A DNA stretch of 17,174 nucleotides, taken from positions 1 through 17,174 of the forward strand of contig CALKVG010000434.1 of the NCBI GenBank assembly GCA_937998045.1, written 5' to 3'. The notes under the pieces are model-generated. The model saw nothing but the letters and a program-made list of their open reading frames with translations, searched no databases and was not told the origin of the DNA. Shown piece after piece: positions 6,724-12,948 of this stretch (position 1 is the first letter of the stretch; every line of letters begins with the position of its first letter). This DNA comes from an uncultured Myxococcales bacterium (GTDB lineage: Bacteria; Myxococcota_A; Polyangia; Polyangiales; Polyangiaceae). A program made the position numbers and the translations under genes.

Positions 6724-7302
6724 TCAGAAGCTCCCGATTGCGGCGAGCCCCATACCCCCGTGCGCGTAGGAGACCGGAGTAACTTGAACGCTCGGCGCTG
6801 GCGCTCCGGTGGTGGTGATCGTTTCGTGCTTTTGCCGCAATACGAAGCCACCGACGACCGTGAGTACTCCTACGCCTTGGAAGATTCCGTCGATCGCGAC
6901 GCCAATCTTGCTCCCCTGTTCCACGTCGCAGCGTGTGACTCCCGCCGTGCCGCAGCTCCCCCGATCCGCGAAGTCGAGCCACGGACCGACCACAGGTACG
7001 AGCAAGTGACTGTCGCCCTGGTGATTGCTGACCACGGTTACAACGATAGCCATCGTGTATGAAACGCCGAACGTGATGACGCCACCACCGATCATCACGA
7101 GGTTCGGGCCTCGTGTCTCGTAGGTCACCTTAGGGGTGTCTGGGGCGGCGGACGAACTGTTCATGGCAACGGGCTGTGGCGTCGTTGCGACGTGGGTCAC
7201 CTCGTCGGCTGGTGAAAGCGACGCGAACGCCAGCACACTGGCGCCAAGAGCCAACGCCATGCCTGCGGAGACGACAGCGCGGCCAGATATTTGACGAGAC
7301 AT
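6724..7302 (-). CDS. Exported/membrane protein of unknown function
   Basis: A 192-residue protein with an N-terminal signal or anchor sequence (MSRQISGRAVVSAGMALALG, cleavage likely after the 'AFASLSPA' region). A Thr/Pro/Ser-rich linker follows, then a hydrophobic segment (about residues 65-90, 'LVMIGGGVITFGVSY' onwards), a loop with 'VPVVGPWLDFADRGSC' and a second Cys ten residues later ('TRCDVEQ'), and another hydrophobic segment ('GIFQGVGVLTVVGGFVL'). A 'VVGPW.D.....C' loop between two membrane segments recalls a recurrent group of uncharacterised myxobacterial proteins, but I cannot name a domain. The two Cys could form a disulfide outside the cytoplasm. The ATG at 7300-7302 is preceded by a GGGGTGG stretch. 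Two sets of direct repeats lie upstream. Confidence 0.7.
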   Translation of the reverse strand: MSRQISGRAVVSAGMALALGASVLAFASLSPADEVTHVATTPQPVAMNSSSAAPDTPKVTYETRGPNLVMIGGGVITFGVSYTMAIVVTVVSNHQGDSHLLVPVVGPWLDFADRGSCGTAGVTRCDVEQGSKIGVAIDGIFQGVGVLTVVGGFVLRQKHETITTTGAPAPSVQVTPVSYAHGGMGLAAIGSF

Positions 7303-7352
7303 GCTTAACCACCCCAACAACGCGAGTCGACTGCGTCGCAGCGTCACCGTCG

Positions 7353-7385
7353 CAATCGACGACGAATCGTTCCAATCAACGACGA
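7353..7385. repeat. Imperfect direct repeat with 20-base period
   Basis: CAATCGACGACGA (7353-7365) recurs as CAATCAACGACGA (7373-7385), one mismatch in 13, start-to-start 20 bases. It lies 50-85 bases upstream of the exported-protein start codon, a good position for a tandem activator site. Confidence 0.45.
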
Positions 7386-7433
7386 CTGCAGAGGCGAGTG
7401 CATAAACGACGCCACGACGGAGTACGGGCCGGG

Positions 7434-7473
7434 CTCGCCTGTTTTCTAGAGAACTCGCCTGTTTTCTAGAGAA
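7434..7473. repeat. Exact 20-base tandem duplication
   Basis: The unit CTCGCCTGTTTTCTAGAGAA occurs twice without interruption (7434-7453 and 7454-7473). It is AT-rich relative to its surroundings and contains a TCTAGA core. It lies about 135-170 bases upstream of the minus-strand exported-protein gene and about 165 bases upstream of the divergent glycine-zipper gene. Confidence 0.85.
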
Positions 7474-7639
7474 GCGGCGGGCGTCCTCTTTGGACTTTTG
7501 GCATTGCACCGATTGCCTGTTGGTGCCTTGCCTCGTACGCCGCTACGAACCTCATGGTCCGGCGCTTGCCCTTCCCCTTGGTCCCAATGCGAGTCCACGT
7601 GCCTTCGGTGGCGCGGGGGACTGAGGAGAGGAGCTCGTC

Positions 7640-7945
7640 ATGACCAAGAAGAGCGCAAAGAGCAGGACCGCATCCGGCACCGCCGCGACCCACCGCCTGG
7701 CCCACGCCGCGGAGGGCGGCGCGTCCGGCGCGGTCGCCGGGGCCGTCGTCGGAGCGACCGCAGGGGCCCCGGGAGCCATCGCAGGGGCGATCATCGGTGG
7801 AATCGCCGGAACCATGGCCGCAATGGCCCTCGACGGGGCGGCAGCGCAGCGCGCAGCACGAACGCGTGTGCTCGACGCCGAGATCGGGGTGAGCGAAGGC
7901 GACCTCGGGGCGCCGAATCTTCGGCATCCGCCGAGCCGCCGTTGA
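7640..7945 (+). CDS. Glycine-zipper protein
   Basis: A 101-residue protein. The first 24 residues are basic and Thr/Ala-rich (MTKKSAKSRTASGTAATHRL). Residues 26-66 are a run of small residues with Gly and Ala at regular spacing (GASGAVAGAVVGATAGAPGA, then IAGAIIGGIAGTMAAMAL). This is the glycine-zipper pattern that packs as membrane-inserting helices. The tail contains 'LDAEIGVSEGDLGAPNLRHP', a C-terminal signature I associate with small uncharacterised proteins in stress-type gene clusters. There is no signal peptide. GAGGAGAGGAG lies just upstream of the ATG at 7640, an excellent ribosome binding site. A hairpin lies after the stop. Function is unknown; membrane association is an inference from the zipper. 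Confidence 0.75.
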   Translation: MTKKSAKSRTASGTAATHRLAHAAEGGASGAVAGAVVGATAGAPGAIAGAIIGGIAGTMAAMALDGAAAQRAARTRVLDAEIGVSEGDLGAPNLRHPPSRR

Positions 7946-7975
7946 GCGCAAAGCGCAGGCAGGCACTGCACCGCT

Positions 7976-8026
7976 GGCGGTTCGTCAACCGCCCCGCGGC
8001 GCGCCTTGCGAGTGCGCAGCCGCGGG
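7976..8026. terminator. Two adjacent hairpins between convergent genes
   Basis: GGCGGTT (7976-7982)-CGTC-AACCGCC (7987-7993) is a perfect 7-bp stem. It is followed at once by CCCGCGGC (7993-8000) paired with GCCGCGGG (8019-8026), whose loop can extend with GCGC/GCGC. They lie between the glycine-zipper stop and the convergent GlsB-like stop at 8093. No T-run is present. A bidirectional terminator is the likeliest role. Confidence 0.5.
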
Positions 8027-8092
8027 CCGGCCTTGCTCATGCGCAGTCCGATTGAGCTGGTGGACGCGGCGAGGGCGGCTGTCGCGGCTGCT

Positions 8093-8353
8093 CTATACCC
8101 AGCGCGATCGGCGCGAAATCACTCCGTGGTACAGGGCGACCAAGGCGATGGCTCCGACGAGCGCCATGACGAAGCCGGTCGGCTGTCCTTCCCGATACAG
8201 GCCCAGGACGCGACCGAAATACCCCCCCAACACCGCTCCGCCAACGCCGAGCAGCATCGAGACGACCCAACCGCCCGGCTCCTTGCCCGGCACAATGAAC
8301 CGCGCGAGCACGCCGACCACGAGTCCGAACAGCAGAAACACTATGAGATGCAT
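8093..8353 (-). CDS. GlsB/YeaQ/YmgE family stress-response membrane protein
   Basis: An 86-residue membrane protein starting MHLIVFLLFGLVVGVLARFI followed by 'VPGKEPGGWVVSMLLGVGGAVLGGYFGRVLG', a short loop, and a last helix 'GFVMALVGAIALVALYHGVI'. The three-helix layout and the 'ARFIVPGKEPGGW' loop are diagnostic of the GlsB/YeaQ/YmgE (transglycosylase-associated) family. These are small inner-membrane proteins induced by acid, heat or general stress, of unknown mechanism. The ATG at 8351-8353 is chosen because GGAG lies 6 bases upstream. An in-frame TTG four codons earlier overlaps that site and is less likely. It is probably the last gene of the minus-strand operon that begins at 10017, 53 bases after the HPF/RaiA gene. 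Confidence 0.9.
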   Translation of the reverse strand: MHLIVFLLFGLVVGVLARFIVPGKEPGGWVVSMLLGVGGAVLGGYFGRVLGLYREGQPTGFVMALVGAIALVALYHGVISRRSRWV

Positions 8354-8406
8354 GATGATCTCCAATCGCTAATCGTTGGAATATCCGAGTCTGGCTTCTT
8401 GTACGG

Positions 8407-8739
8407 CTACCTGTGCTCCGACCTCGCCGCCCGATGTTCGCGCAGCAGCCGCGCGACGTGATCGAACGCGCGGCCGATCGCGGTGTATGCGTCTTCGGAC
8501 GCTAGCCCCTCGTCCGGACAGCGATTGGCGACGAGCTTCGCGCCGGGAACGGCGAGATCAATGCGCACGCGATAGTGGCGGCCGTGATGCTTACGGCGAT
8601 GAGGCGCCTCGATGGCGACACGGCACACGACGATGCGCTCGCCGATCGTGCAAAGCTTGTCGGCAAATCGACGGACACGGGCCTCGAGCGCGTCGGAGCG
8701 TTCGACGTCGTGAAAGGTGATGTGTAGAGGGAACGCCAT
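8407..8739 (-). CDS. HPF/RaiA family ribosome-associated protein
   Basis: A 110-residue protein with the beta-alpha-beta-beta-beta-alpha layout of the ribosome hibernation factor/sigma-54 modulation family. It starts with a 'LHITFHDVERSDALEARVRR' strand and helix 1, followed by 'CRVAIEAPHRRKHHGRHYRVRIDLAVPGAKLVA', and has a second helix with 'DAYTAIGRAFDHVARLLREH'. The length is that of the short form (HPF/YfiA-like) lacking the C-terminal dimerisation domain of long HPF. Such proteins bind the 30S decoding centre and stall ribosomes during stress or stationary phase. The ATG at 8737-8739 has GAGG 6-7 bases upstream. It begins 19 bases after the OmpA-type gene stop, so co-transcription is likely. 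This would tie ribosome hibernation to envelope-stress expression. Confidence 0.85.
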   Translation of the reverse strand: MAFPLHITFHDVERSDALEARVRRFADKLCTIGERIVVCRVAIEAPHRRKHHGRHYRVRIDLAVPGAKLVANRCPDEGLASEDAYTAIGRAFDHVARLLREHRAARSEHR

Positions 8740-8758
8740 GAGGGGCCTCGCGCGCGGC

Positions 8759-9646
8759 CTATCTGGACGCCGGCTGGACCACGATCTCGACGCGTCGATT
8801 GTTCGCGCGACCTTCCGGCGAGGCGTTGTCGGCGATGGGGCGAGTCAGGCCGAAGCCAGTGGCCGTTACCCGATCGGCCGCGACGTTCCGCGAGACGAGG
8901 TAATCGCGGACGGTTTGCGCGCGTCGCTGGGACAGGTCCTGGTTGTACTCCGCTCCACCTTGAGAGTCGGTGTGTCCTTCGACGACGATCTTCGAGTCGT
9001 CGTCGTTCTTCGTGAGCGCGTTGGCCACTTCGTTGAGCTTCGTCAGTGCGCTCGGAAGCAGGTCCGCCTTATTGGACGCGAAGAGTACGCCGCCGGAGAG
9101 CGTGATGACCATGCCGCGGGTGGCGTCCTGCTTGACCAACGCGATCGCAGCGAGATCGGTGGCTGCCTGTGCGGCCCGCTTTTCGGCGTCTTGGCGGCGG
9201 TCGCGTTCGGCGTCCAGTTGCTGTTTCTGGCTGCTCATCGCCTGGCCCTGCACCTCGAGCTGCGCGTTCGCGCGGCCGAGCTGCGCCGAGCTCGCGTTCG
9301 CCTGCGCCGTCTCGGCGGAGTGCATGTACATCAGCGTCTGCCCCTGTTGGCTGCTTGCCAGCTTGGTCTGCCCGGCTGCTTCCGCAATCTGCGCACGTCG
9401 ATCGGCAACGTACGCCAGGTCTCGGGTCCCCTGCGTATCGCCCTCGCTCGCGAACGACCGTTCCGCGATCTGAAGCGAGTCCGCTGCGGAGTGCAGCTCT
9501 GCGGGATCCAGAGTCGCCGCCGGCCCCTGGCTCGCCCGAGCATAACTGGCGCGCGCCGTGACGAGATCTTGCGGAGGCACCGCGGACGCACAGCCGGCGA
9601 TGCCCATTAGCGCGAAAACCAGGCTCGCATTTCGGATCGTTGTCAT
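8759..9646 (-). CDS. OmpA-family peptidoglycan-binding lipoprotein with DUF4398-like N-terminal region
   Basis: A 295-residue lipoprotein. The signal peptide ends in the lipobox 'GIAGC' (Cys 19). An Ala-rich helical part follows ('ARASYARASQGPAATLDPAE'), like DUF4398. A coiled coil rich in Gln/Arg/Glu comes next (about residues 120-165), and the C-terminal OmpA domain covers about 180-290. The domain has 'FASNKADLLPSAL', 'VVEGHTDSQGG', 'NQDLSQRRAQTVRDYL' and 'NRRVEIVV', so the Asp and Arg that bind diaminopimelate are present. It should link the outer membrane to peptidoglycan. The ATG at 9644-9646 has GGAGG 6 bases upstream and overlaps the previous gene's TGA by one base. This implies translational coupling with the small DUF4398 lipoprotein. 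Confidence 0.9.
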   Translation of the reverse strand: MTTIRNASLVFALMGIAGCASAVPPQDLVTARASYARASQGPAATLDPAELHSAADSLQIAERSFASEGDTQGTRDLAYVADRRAQIAEAAGQTKLASSQQGQTLMYMHSAETAQANASSAQLGRANAQLEVQGQAMSSQKQQLDAERDRRQDAEKRAAQAATDLAAIALVKQDATRGMVITLSGGVLFASNKADLLPSALTKLNEVANALTKNDDDSKIVVEGHTDSQGGAEYNQDLSQRRAQTVRDYLVSRNVAADRVTATGFGLTRPIADNASPEGRANNRRVEIVVQPASR

Positions 9647-10017
9647 CACTGTCCTCCCTGCCTTGCGTTCGTAGATTTCTGCGTGTTCGACTGGTCGGTC
9701 GCGTTCTGCGCTCCGATCTTGGCATTCTCTTCGCGCGTGAGAGCGATCGCCAGCTCCGCGTCCGACCTCGCCCGCACGAGCAATGCGGCCGCTCGCTCGT
9801 TGTCACCGCCCTGAATTGCCGCTTTGGCTCGCGACAACTGCTCGTGCGCGAGCTGGAGGTGAAGCTGCGCCTTCGGCTGGCTGGCAGCGCCGAGCTCGGT
9901 GGCGCTGCGTTCCGCCGACTCGGTGTCCGCGAGGGGCTGTGTCGGCACCGGATAACTCGCGCCGCACCCCAGCACGAGACACGAAGTTGCGAGAACTGGA
10001 ATCAATGAGCCATGCAT
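9646..10017 (-). CDS. DUF4398-type small lipoprotein
   Basis: A 123-residue lipoprotein: signal peptide MHGSLIPVLATSCLVLGCGA with lipobox Cys 18, then a helical region ('QLHLQLAHEQLSRAKAAIQG' and 'ERAAALLVRARSDAELAIAL'). This resembles DUF4398 (TPR-like, Ala/Glu/Arg-rich), with a Gln/Asn/Thr-rich disordered tail. It resembles the N-terminal part of the OmpA-type protein encoded next, so the two probably act together at the outer membrane. The ATG at 10015-10017 is chosen because AAAGGAG lies 5 bases upstream and the signal peptide starts there; an upstream extension in frame is not protein-like. It is the first gene of the probable operon ending at 8093, whose promoter should lie in 10018-10259. 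Confidence 0.85.
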   Translation of the reverse strand: MHGSLIPVLATSCLVLGCGASYPVPTQPLADTESAERSATELGAASQPKAQLHLQLAHEQLSRAKAAIQGGDNERAAALLVRARSDAELAIALTREENAKIGAQNATDQSNTQKSTNARQGGQ

Positions 10018-10259
10018 GGCGACTCCTTTCGTTTGAAAATTCGATCGGTTCGCAAGCACGTGCAAAGACAGTACCGCCATTCAATTTCTGAGACGTTTGA
10101 GCCCGCGCACCTTCAAAACTCCTTGAGCATTCAACTCCGCGCGCCGCATTCAGGCGACGCCATTTTGCGAATTCGCTCGCATTCTGCCTGCCCGCAACTG
10201 CGCCGCGCCGCGCTGGGATTCTGCGCCACAACGGCACCGGTATTGCGTCACCCAGAGTC
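10018..10259. promoter_or_regulatory. Divergent control region for the envelope operon and the DUF883-like gene
   Basis: A 242-base gap between divergent genes, more AT-rich near the lipoprotein start than the coding DNA. It contains the palindrome GCACGTGC within GCAAGCACGTGCAAA, about 40 bases upstream of the lipoprotein gene. No clear -35/-10 pair can be assigned on either strand. Confidence 0.35.
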
Positions 10260-10619
10260 ATGAACCCCGAAAGAGCAGAAGCGCACGTCAATCGCCCACC
10301 AGGCGTTCCATCCACGAAGGACGCGAACGGCGACCCCGGAGTCAGGAAGGACGACTTCATGCGCCGCGCGAAGGGCATCATCGGCGAGTTCCCGTGGAAC
10401 CTCGACGCGCAGATCAAACGCAGGCCCTACGAGTCGCTCGGCGTTGCAAGTGCCATTGGATTGGGAACGGGCATCCTGCTCGGGTCCCGCATCCTGCGCG
10501 CCGTCCTCGCGGGCGCAGTATCGCTCGCGTTCGTCGAACTGAGCCGCGCGTACGCGCGCCGCGGCGATACGCAAGCGGAAGGAAGCAAGCCCGGCGGCGC
10601 CGCGGCTGACGCATCGTAA
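10260..10619 (+). CDS. DUF883-like small membrane-associated protein
   Basis: A 119-residue protein. A polar, Pro/Asp/Arg-rich first third precedes a conserved-looking 'FPWNLDAQIKRRPYESLGVA' and a glycine-rich hydrophobic segment ('AIGLGTGILLGSRILRAVLA' and 'GAVSLAFVEL'), then a polar tail. The 'I(K/R)..P..S(L/V)G.A...GL..G.LL' pattern is that of the C-terminal membrane segment of DUF883/ElaB/YqjD proteins, which are inner-membrane ribosome-binding proteins of stationary phase in enterobacteria. The match covers only the membrane segment, so ribosome binding is not established. The ATG at 10260 is the first in frame and has only a weak AGAG upstream. It is divergent from the HPF-containing operon. 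Confidence 0.6.
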   Translation: MNPERAEAHVNRPPGVPSTKDANGDPGVRKDDFMRRAKGIIGEFPWNLDAQIKRRPYESLGVASAIGLGTGILLGSRILRAVLAGAVSLAFVELSRAYARRGDTQAEGSKPGGAAADAS

Positions 10620-10794
10620 GCGTGGGAATTCGCTTCGTTTGCAGTTTGCCTCGTCGAAACGCCAGCGTAAGGACAGATGAGGGCGCGGCGTGCTTCGCTA
10701 CGGTGGGAAAAGCCGCCCACGGCGTCGACGGAACGTTTTGTGCTGCTCGCGTGCGACGCGTATAGGTTGCGCGCCCAGCGTCAGAGTCCGCCCG

Positions 10795-11865
10795 ATGCTT
10801 CACGAGTTCCTTCTCGCCAACAGAACCGAGATCATCGCGCGCACGCGCAAGAGGGTGGCCGCACGGCCGGCGCCTCGGGTCACCGAGGCGGAACTCGAGA
10901 GCGGCATTCCGCTCTTTCTGGACCAGCTCATCACCAGCTTGCGGTTGTCGCAGACTTCGAGCCTCGCCATGGATGCAGCCGCGAGCCAGCACGGGGCGAA
11001 CCTGCTAAAAAGAGGGTTCACGGTGGCCCAGGTGGTCCACGACTACGGCGGCGTCTGCCAGGCGGTAACCGAGCTCGCGGACGAGACGTTGGCTCCGATC
11101 ACGGCGGACGAGTTTCACACGTTCAACCGATGCCTCGACGACGCGATTGCCCAGGCTGTGACCGAGTACACGCGCCAGCGGGAACAATCGATCGCCGATG
11201 CGGAAACCGAGCGCTTGGGGAGCCTGACGCACGAGCTCCGCAACTCGCTCGCGGCTGCATTGATGTCGTTCCAGGTTCTGCGAGCGGGAGGCGTCGGGCT
11301 CGGAGGGAGCACCGCTGGAGTTCTCGGCCGCAGCCTGACCCGCCTGTCCAGTCTCGTCGACACCTTGCTTGGGCACGTTCGACTCGAAGCGGGAATCCGA
11401 GCGCCAGAACGAGTGTCGCTGCGCGACTTCGTGGAAGAAGTCGAGATCGGCGCCGCGATGGAGGCGAACGCTCGAGAGCTGGCGCTGACCGTTGCGCCAG
11501 TGCCACCTGGGGTCGACGTCATGGTCGATCGTCAACTGCTCGCCGCCGCGGTTGCCAACCTGCTGCAGAACGCATTCAAGTTCACGCGCCCCCATGGCCA
11601 CGTGTGGCTAAAGACGTCCTCGACTCAGGACCGCGTTTTGATCGAAGTCGAGGACGAGTGCGGCGGACTTCCCCCTGGACTGGCGGAGGAGTTATTTCGC
11701 CCCTTCGAACAGCGGAGTGCCAACCGATCGGGGCTCGGTCTTGGACTCGCAATCAGTCGCAAGAGCGTCGAGGCCAGCAATGGCACGCTCCGCGTGCGGG
11801 ACGTCCCCGGCGTTGGCTGCGTATTCACCATCGATCTGCCGCGTCTCTCGCCGCGGGCGCATTGA
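10795..11865 (+). CDS. Sensor histidine kinase with RsbRD-type N-terminal domain
   Basis: A 356-residue soluble kinase with no membrane segment. The N-terminal part (about residues 1-125) has 'LHEFLLANRTEIIARTRKRV', a 'LDQLITSLR' helix and 'HDYGGVCQAVTEL'. This matches the RsbRD N-terminal (RsbT co-antagonist) domain of stress-signalling proteins. Then come the H-box 'LTHELRNSLAAAL' (His about 146) and the ATPase domain with N-box 'NLLQNAFKFT' (Asn about 259), G1 'EDECGGLPPGL' (Asp about 287), 'LFRPFEQ' and G2 'GLGLGLAI' (about 313-320). All catalytic elements are present, unlike the kinase encoded opposite. No receiver is fused, so a separate partner is needed. The ATG at 10795 has no strong Shine-Dalgarno; an ATG-type start at 10690 would add a doubtful Arg-rich leader. 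It lies 92 bases before the FHA-GGDEF gene. Confidence 0.85.
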   Translation: MLHEFLLANRTEIIARTRKRVAARPAPRVTEAELESGIPLFLDQLITSLRLSQTSSLAMDAAASQHGANLLKRGFTVAQVVHDYGGVCQAVTELADETLAPITADEFHTFNRCLDDAIAQAVTEYTRQREQSIADAETERLGSLTHELRNSLAAALMSFQVLRAGGVGLGGSTAGVLGRSLTRLSSLVDTLLGHVRLEAGIRAPERVSLRDFVEEVEIGAAMEANARELALTVAPVPPGVDVMVDRQLLAAAVANLLQNAFKFTRPHGHVWLKTSSTQDRVLIEVEDECGGLPPGLAEELFRPFEQRSANRSGLGLGLAISRKSVEASNGTLRVRDVPGVGCVFTIDLPRLSPRAH

Positions 11866-11957
11866 GGGTCGGCATCGATCCGGACTGGGTGATTGACCAT
11901 CCGCGGCGCACATTCCCGCGGCACGAGCCGTGCACCCGGCGTAACAGGGAGGCGCGT

Positions 11958-12941
11958 ATGGAGCACGGTATCCGGGATGGCGTCGCAGGCTCGCACGACC
12001 CCGCGGCAACCGCGCCGTCCACGTCTTCGGTGGATCCCGCGTCAAACGCTGCTTGGGACGAAACGCCGGTGCTCCCGGTTCGACCCCACTCGGCGCGCGT
12101 CCTCCGCGCGACGCTGACCATGCTCACCGGGCCAAATGCGGGCCGTGTCGTCGCGATCGACGCAGCCGGAGCGACCATTGGGCGCGCCGCCGACGCCAGC
12201 CTCGTCGTCGAGGACGCCGGCGTAAGTCGCCGCCACGCTCGCGTCGCACCCACCTCCGACGGCGGGTTCTACGTCGAAGACCTGGGGTCGACGAACGGCA
12301 CCTTCGTCGGCTCGAGACGCGTCGGTGTCTCGCTACTCCGCGGGGGTGAGACGATCCAGCTCGGCCCTCAGCTCCGGATTCGCTTCGGGCTGGTCGACGT
12401 GGCGGAGGAATCGCTGTACGGCGGACTTTACGAGGCATCGGTACGAGACCCCCTGACTCACCTCTTCAACCGTCAGTATCTCGCGGACCGGCTCATCGAC
12501 GAGGTCGCGCGCGCGCGACGCAACGCCGGCGAGCTGGCCCTCCTCATGGCGGATGTCGACTCCTTGAAACGCGTGAACGACCGCTTCGGACACCTCGCCG
12601 GCGACCGGGCGCTCTGCATCGTCGGCGCGCGAATGAAGCGCGCCATCCGCGCCGAAGACGTGCTCGCCCGATGTGGAGATGACGAATTTCTCATCGTCTC
12701 GGTGGGAACCTGCGACGCCGGTGCGCGGCAACTGGGCGAGCGCGTTCGGCGAGCCATCGAAGAGCTACACGTGGGCGCGCGAGGACAGAGCGTTCGGATC
12801 ACGTTGAGCATTGGAATCGCCTTGCTGGCCGAGGTGGGAGCGAGCGACGAACCCATCGACGCTCTTCTCACGCTGGCGGACTCCCGACTCAACGGCGCGA
12901 GGGCGGCAGGTCGAAACCGCGTGGGCACTGTCAGCCCTTGA
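11958..12941 (+). CDS. FHA-GGDEF protein with GDDEF active-site variant
   Basis: A 327-residue cytoplasmic protein. A disordered Ser/Thr/Pro-rich head (residues 1-45) is followed by an FHA domain (about 50-145) with the phosphothreonine-binding residues 'TIGRA', 'SRRHAR' and 'STNGTFV'. A GGDEF domain (about 160-325) comes next, with 'DPLTHLFNRQYL', 'DVDSLKRVNDRFGHLAGD' and the signature loop 'ARCGDDEF' (GDDEF at 240-244). The usual second Gly is Asp. The inhibitory I-site RxxD (Arg 231 to Asp 234) is intact and correctly placed five residues before the loop. The family makes cyclic di-GMP; with this substitution the protein may be less active or act as a c-di-GMP receptor. DgcB of Bdellovibrio has the same FHA-GGDEF order. 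The ATG at 11958 follows GGGAGG by 6 bases. The frame is open upstream to 10677, but that part is out-of-frame kinase sequence. Confidence 0.9.
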   Translation: MEHGIRDGVAGSHDPAATAPSTSSVDPASNAAWDETPVLPVRPHSARVLRATLTMLTGPNAGRVVAIDAAGATIGRAADASLVVEDAGVSRRHARVAPTSDGGFYVEDLGSTNGTFVGSRRVGVSLLRGGETIQLGPQLRIRFGLVDVAEESLYGGLYEASVRDPLTHLFNRQYLADRLIDEVARARRNAGELALLMADVDSLKRVNDRFGHLAGDRALCIVGARMKRAIRAEDVLARCGDDEFLIVSVGTCDAGARQLGERVRRAIEELHVGARGQSVRITLSIGIALLAEVGASDEPIDALLTLADSRLNGARAAGRNRVGTVSP

Positions 12942-12948
12942 GCGATCG

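Larger units (their letters stand above)
7303..7639. other. Divergent intergenic region with two direct-repeat pairs
   Basis: This 337-base region separates the minus-strand exported protein from the plus-strand glycine-zipper gene. It contains direct repeats at 7353-7385 and an exact tandem duplication at 7434-7473. Open frames across it are continuations of neighbouring frames and show no ribosome binding site or protein-like composition. No gene is supported here; the region is presumably regulatory. Confidence 0.5.

Noticed and set aside
7434..7473. Start of a CRISPR array
   Set aside because: The two 20-base units are directly adjacent without spacer and there are only two; it is a tandem duplication.
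10677..11957. Continuous frame joined upstream to the FHA-GGDEF gene, suggesting a protein of about 750 residues
   Set aside because: The upstream part is Arg/Gly/His-rich and is the histidine kinase region read out of frame. GGGAGG precedes ATG 11958, where domain-like sequence begins.
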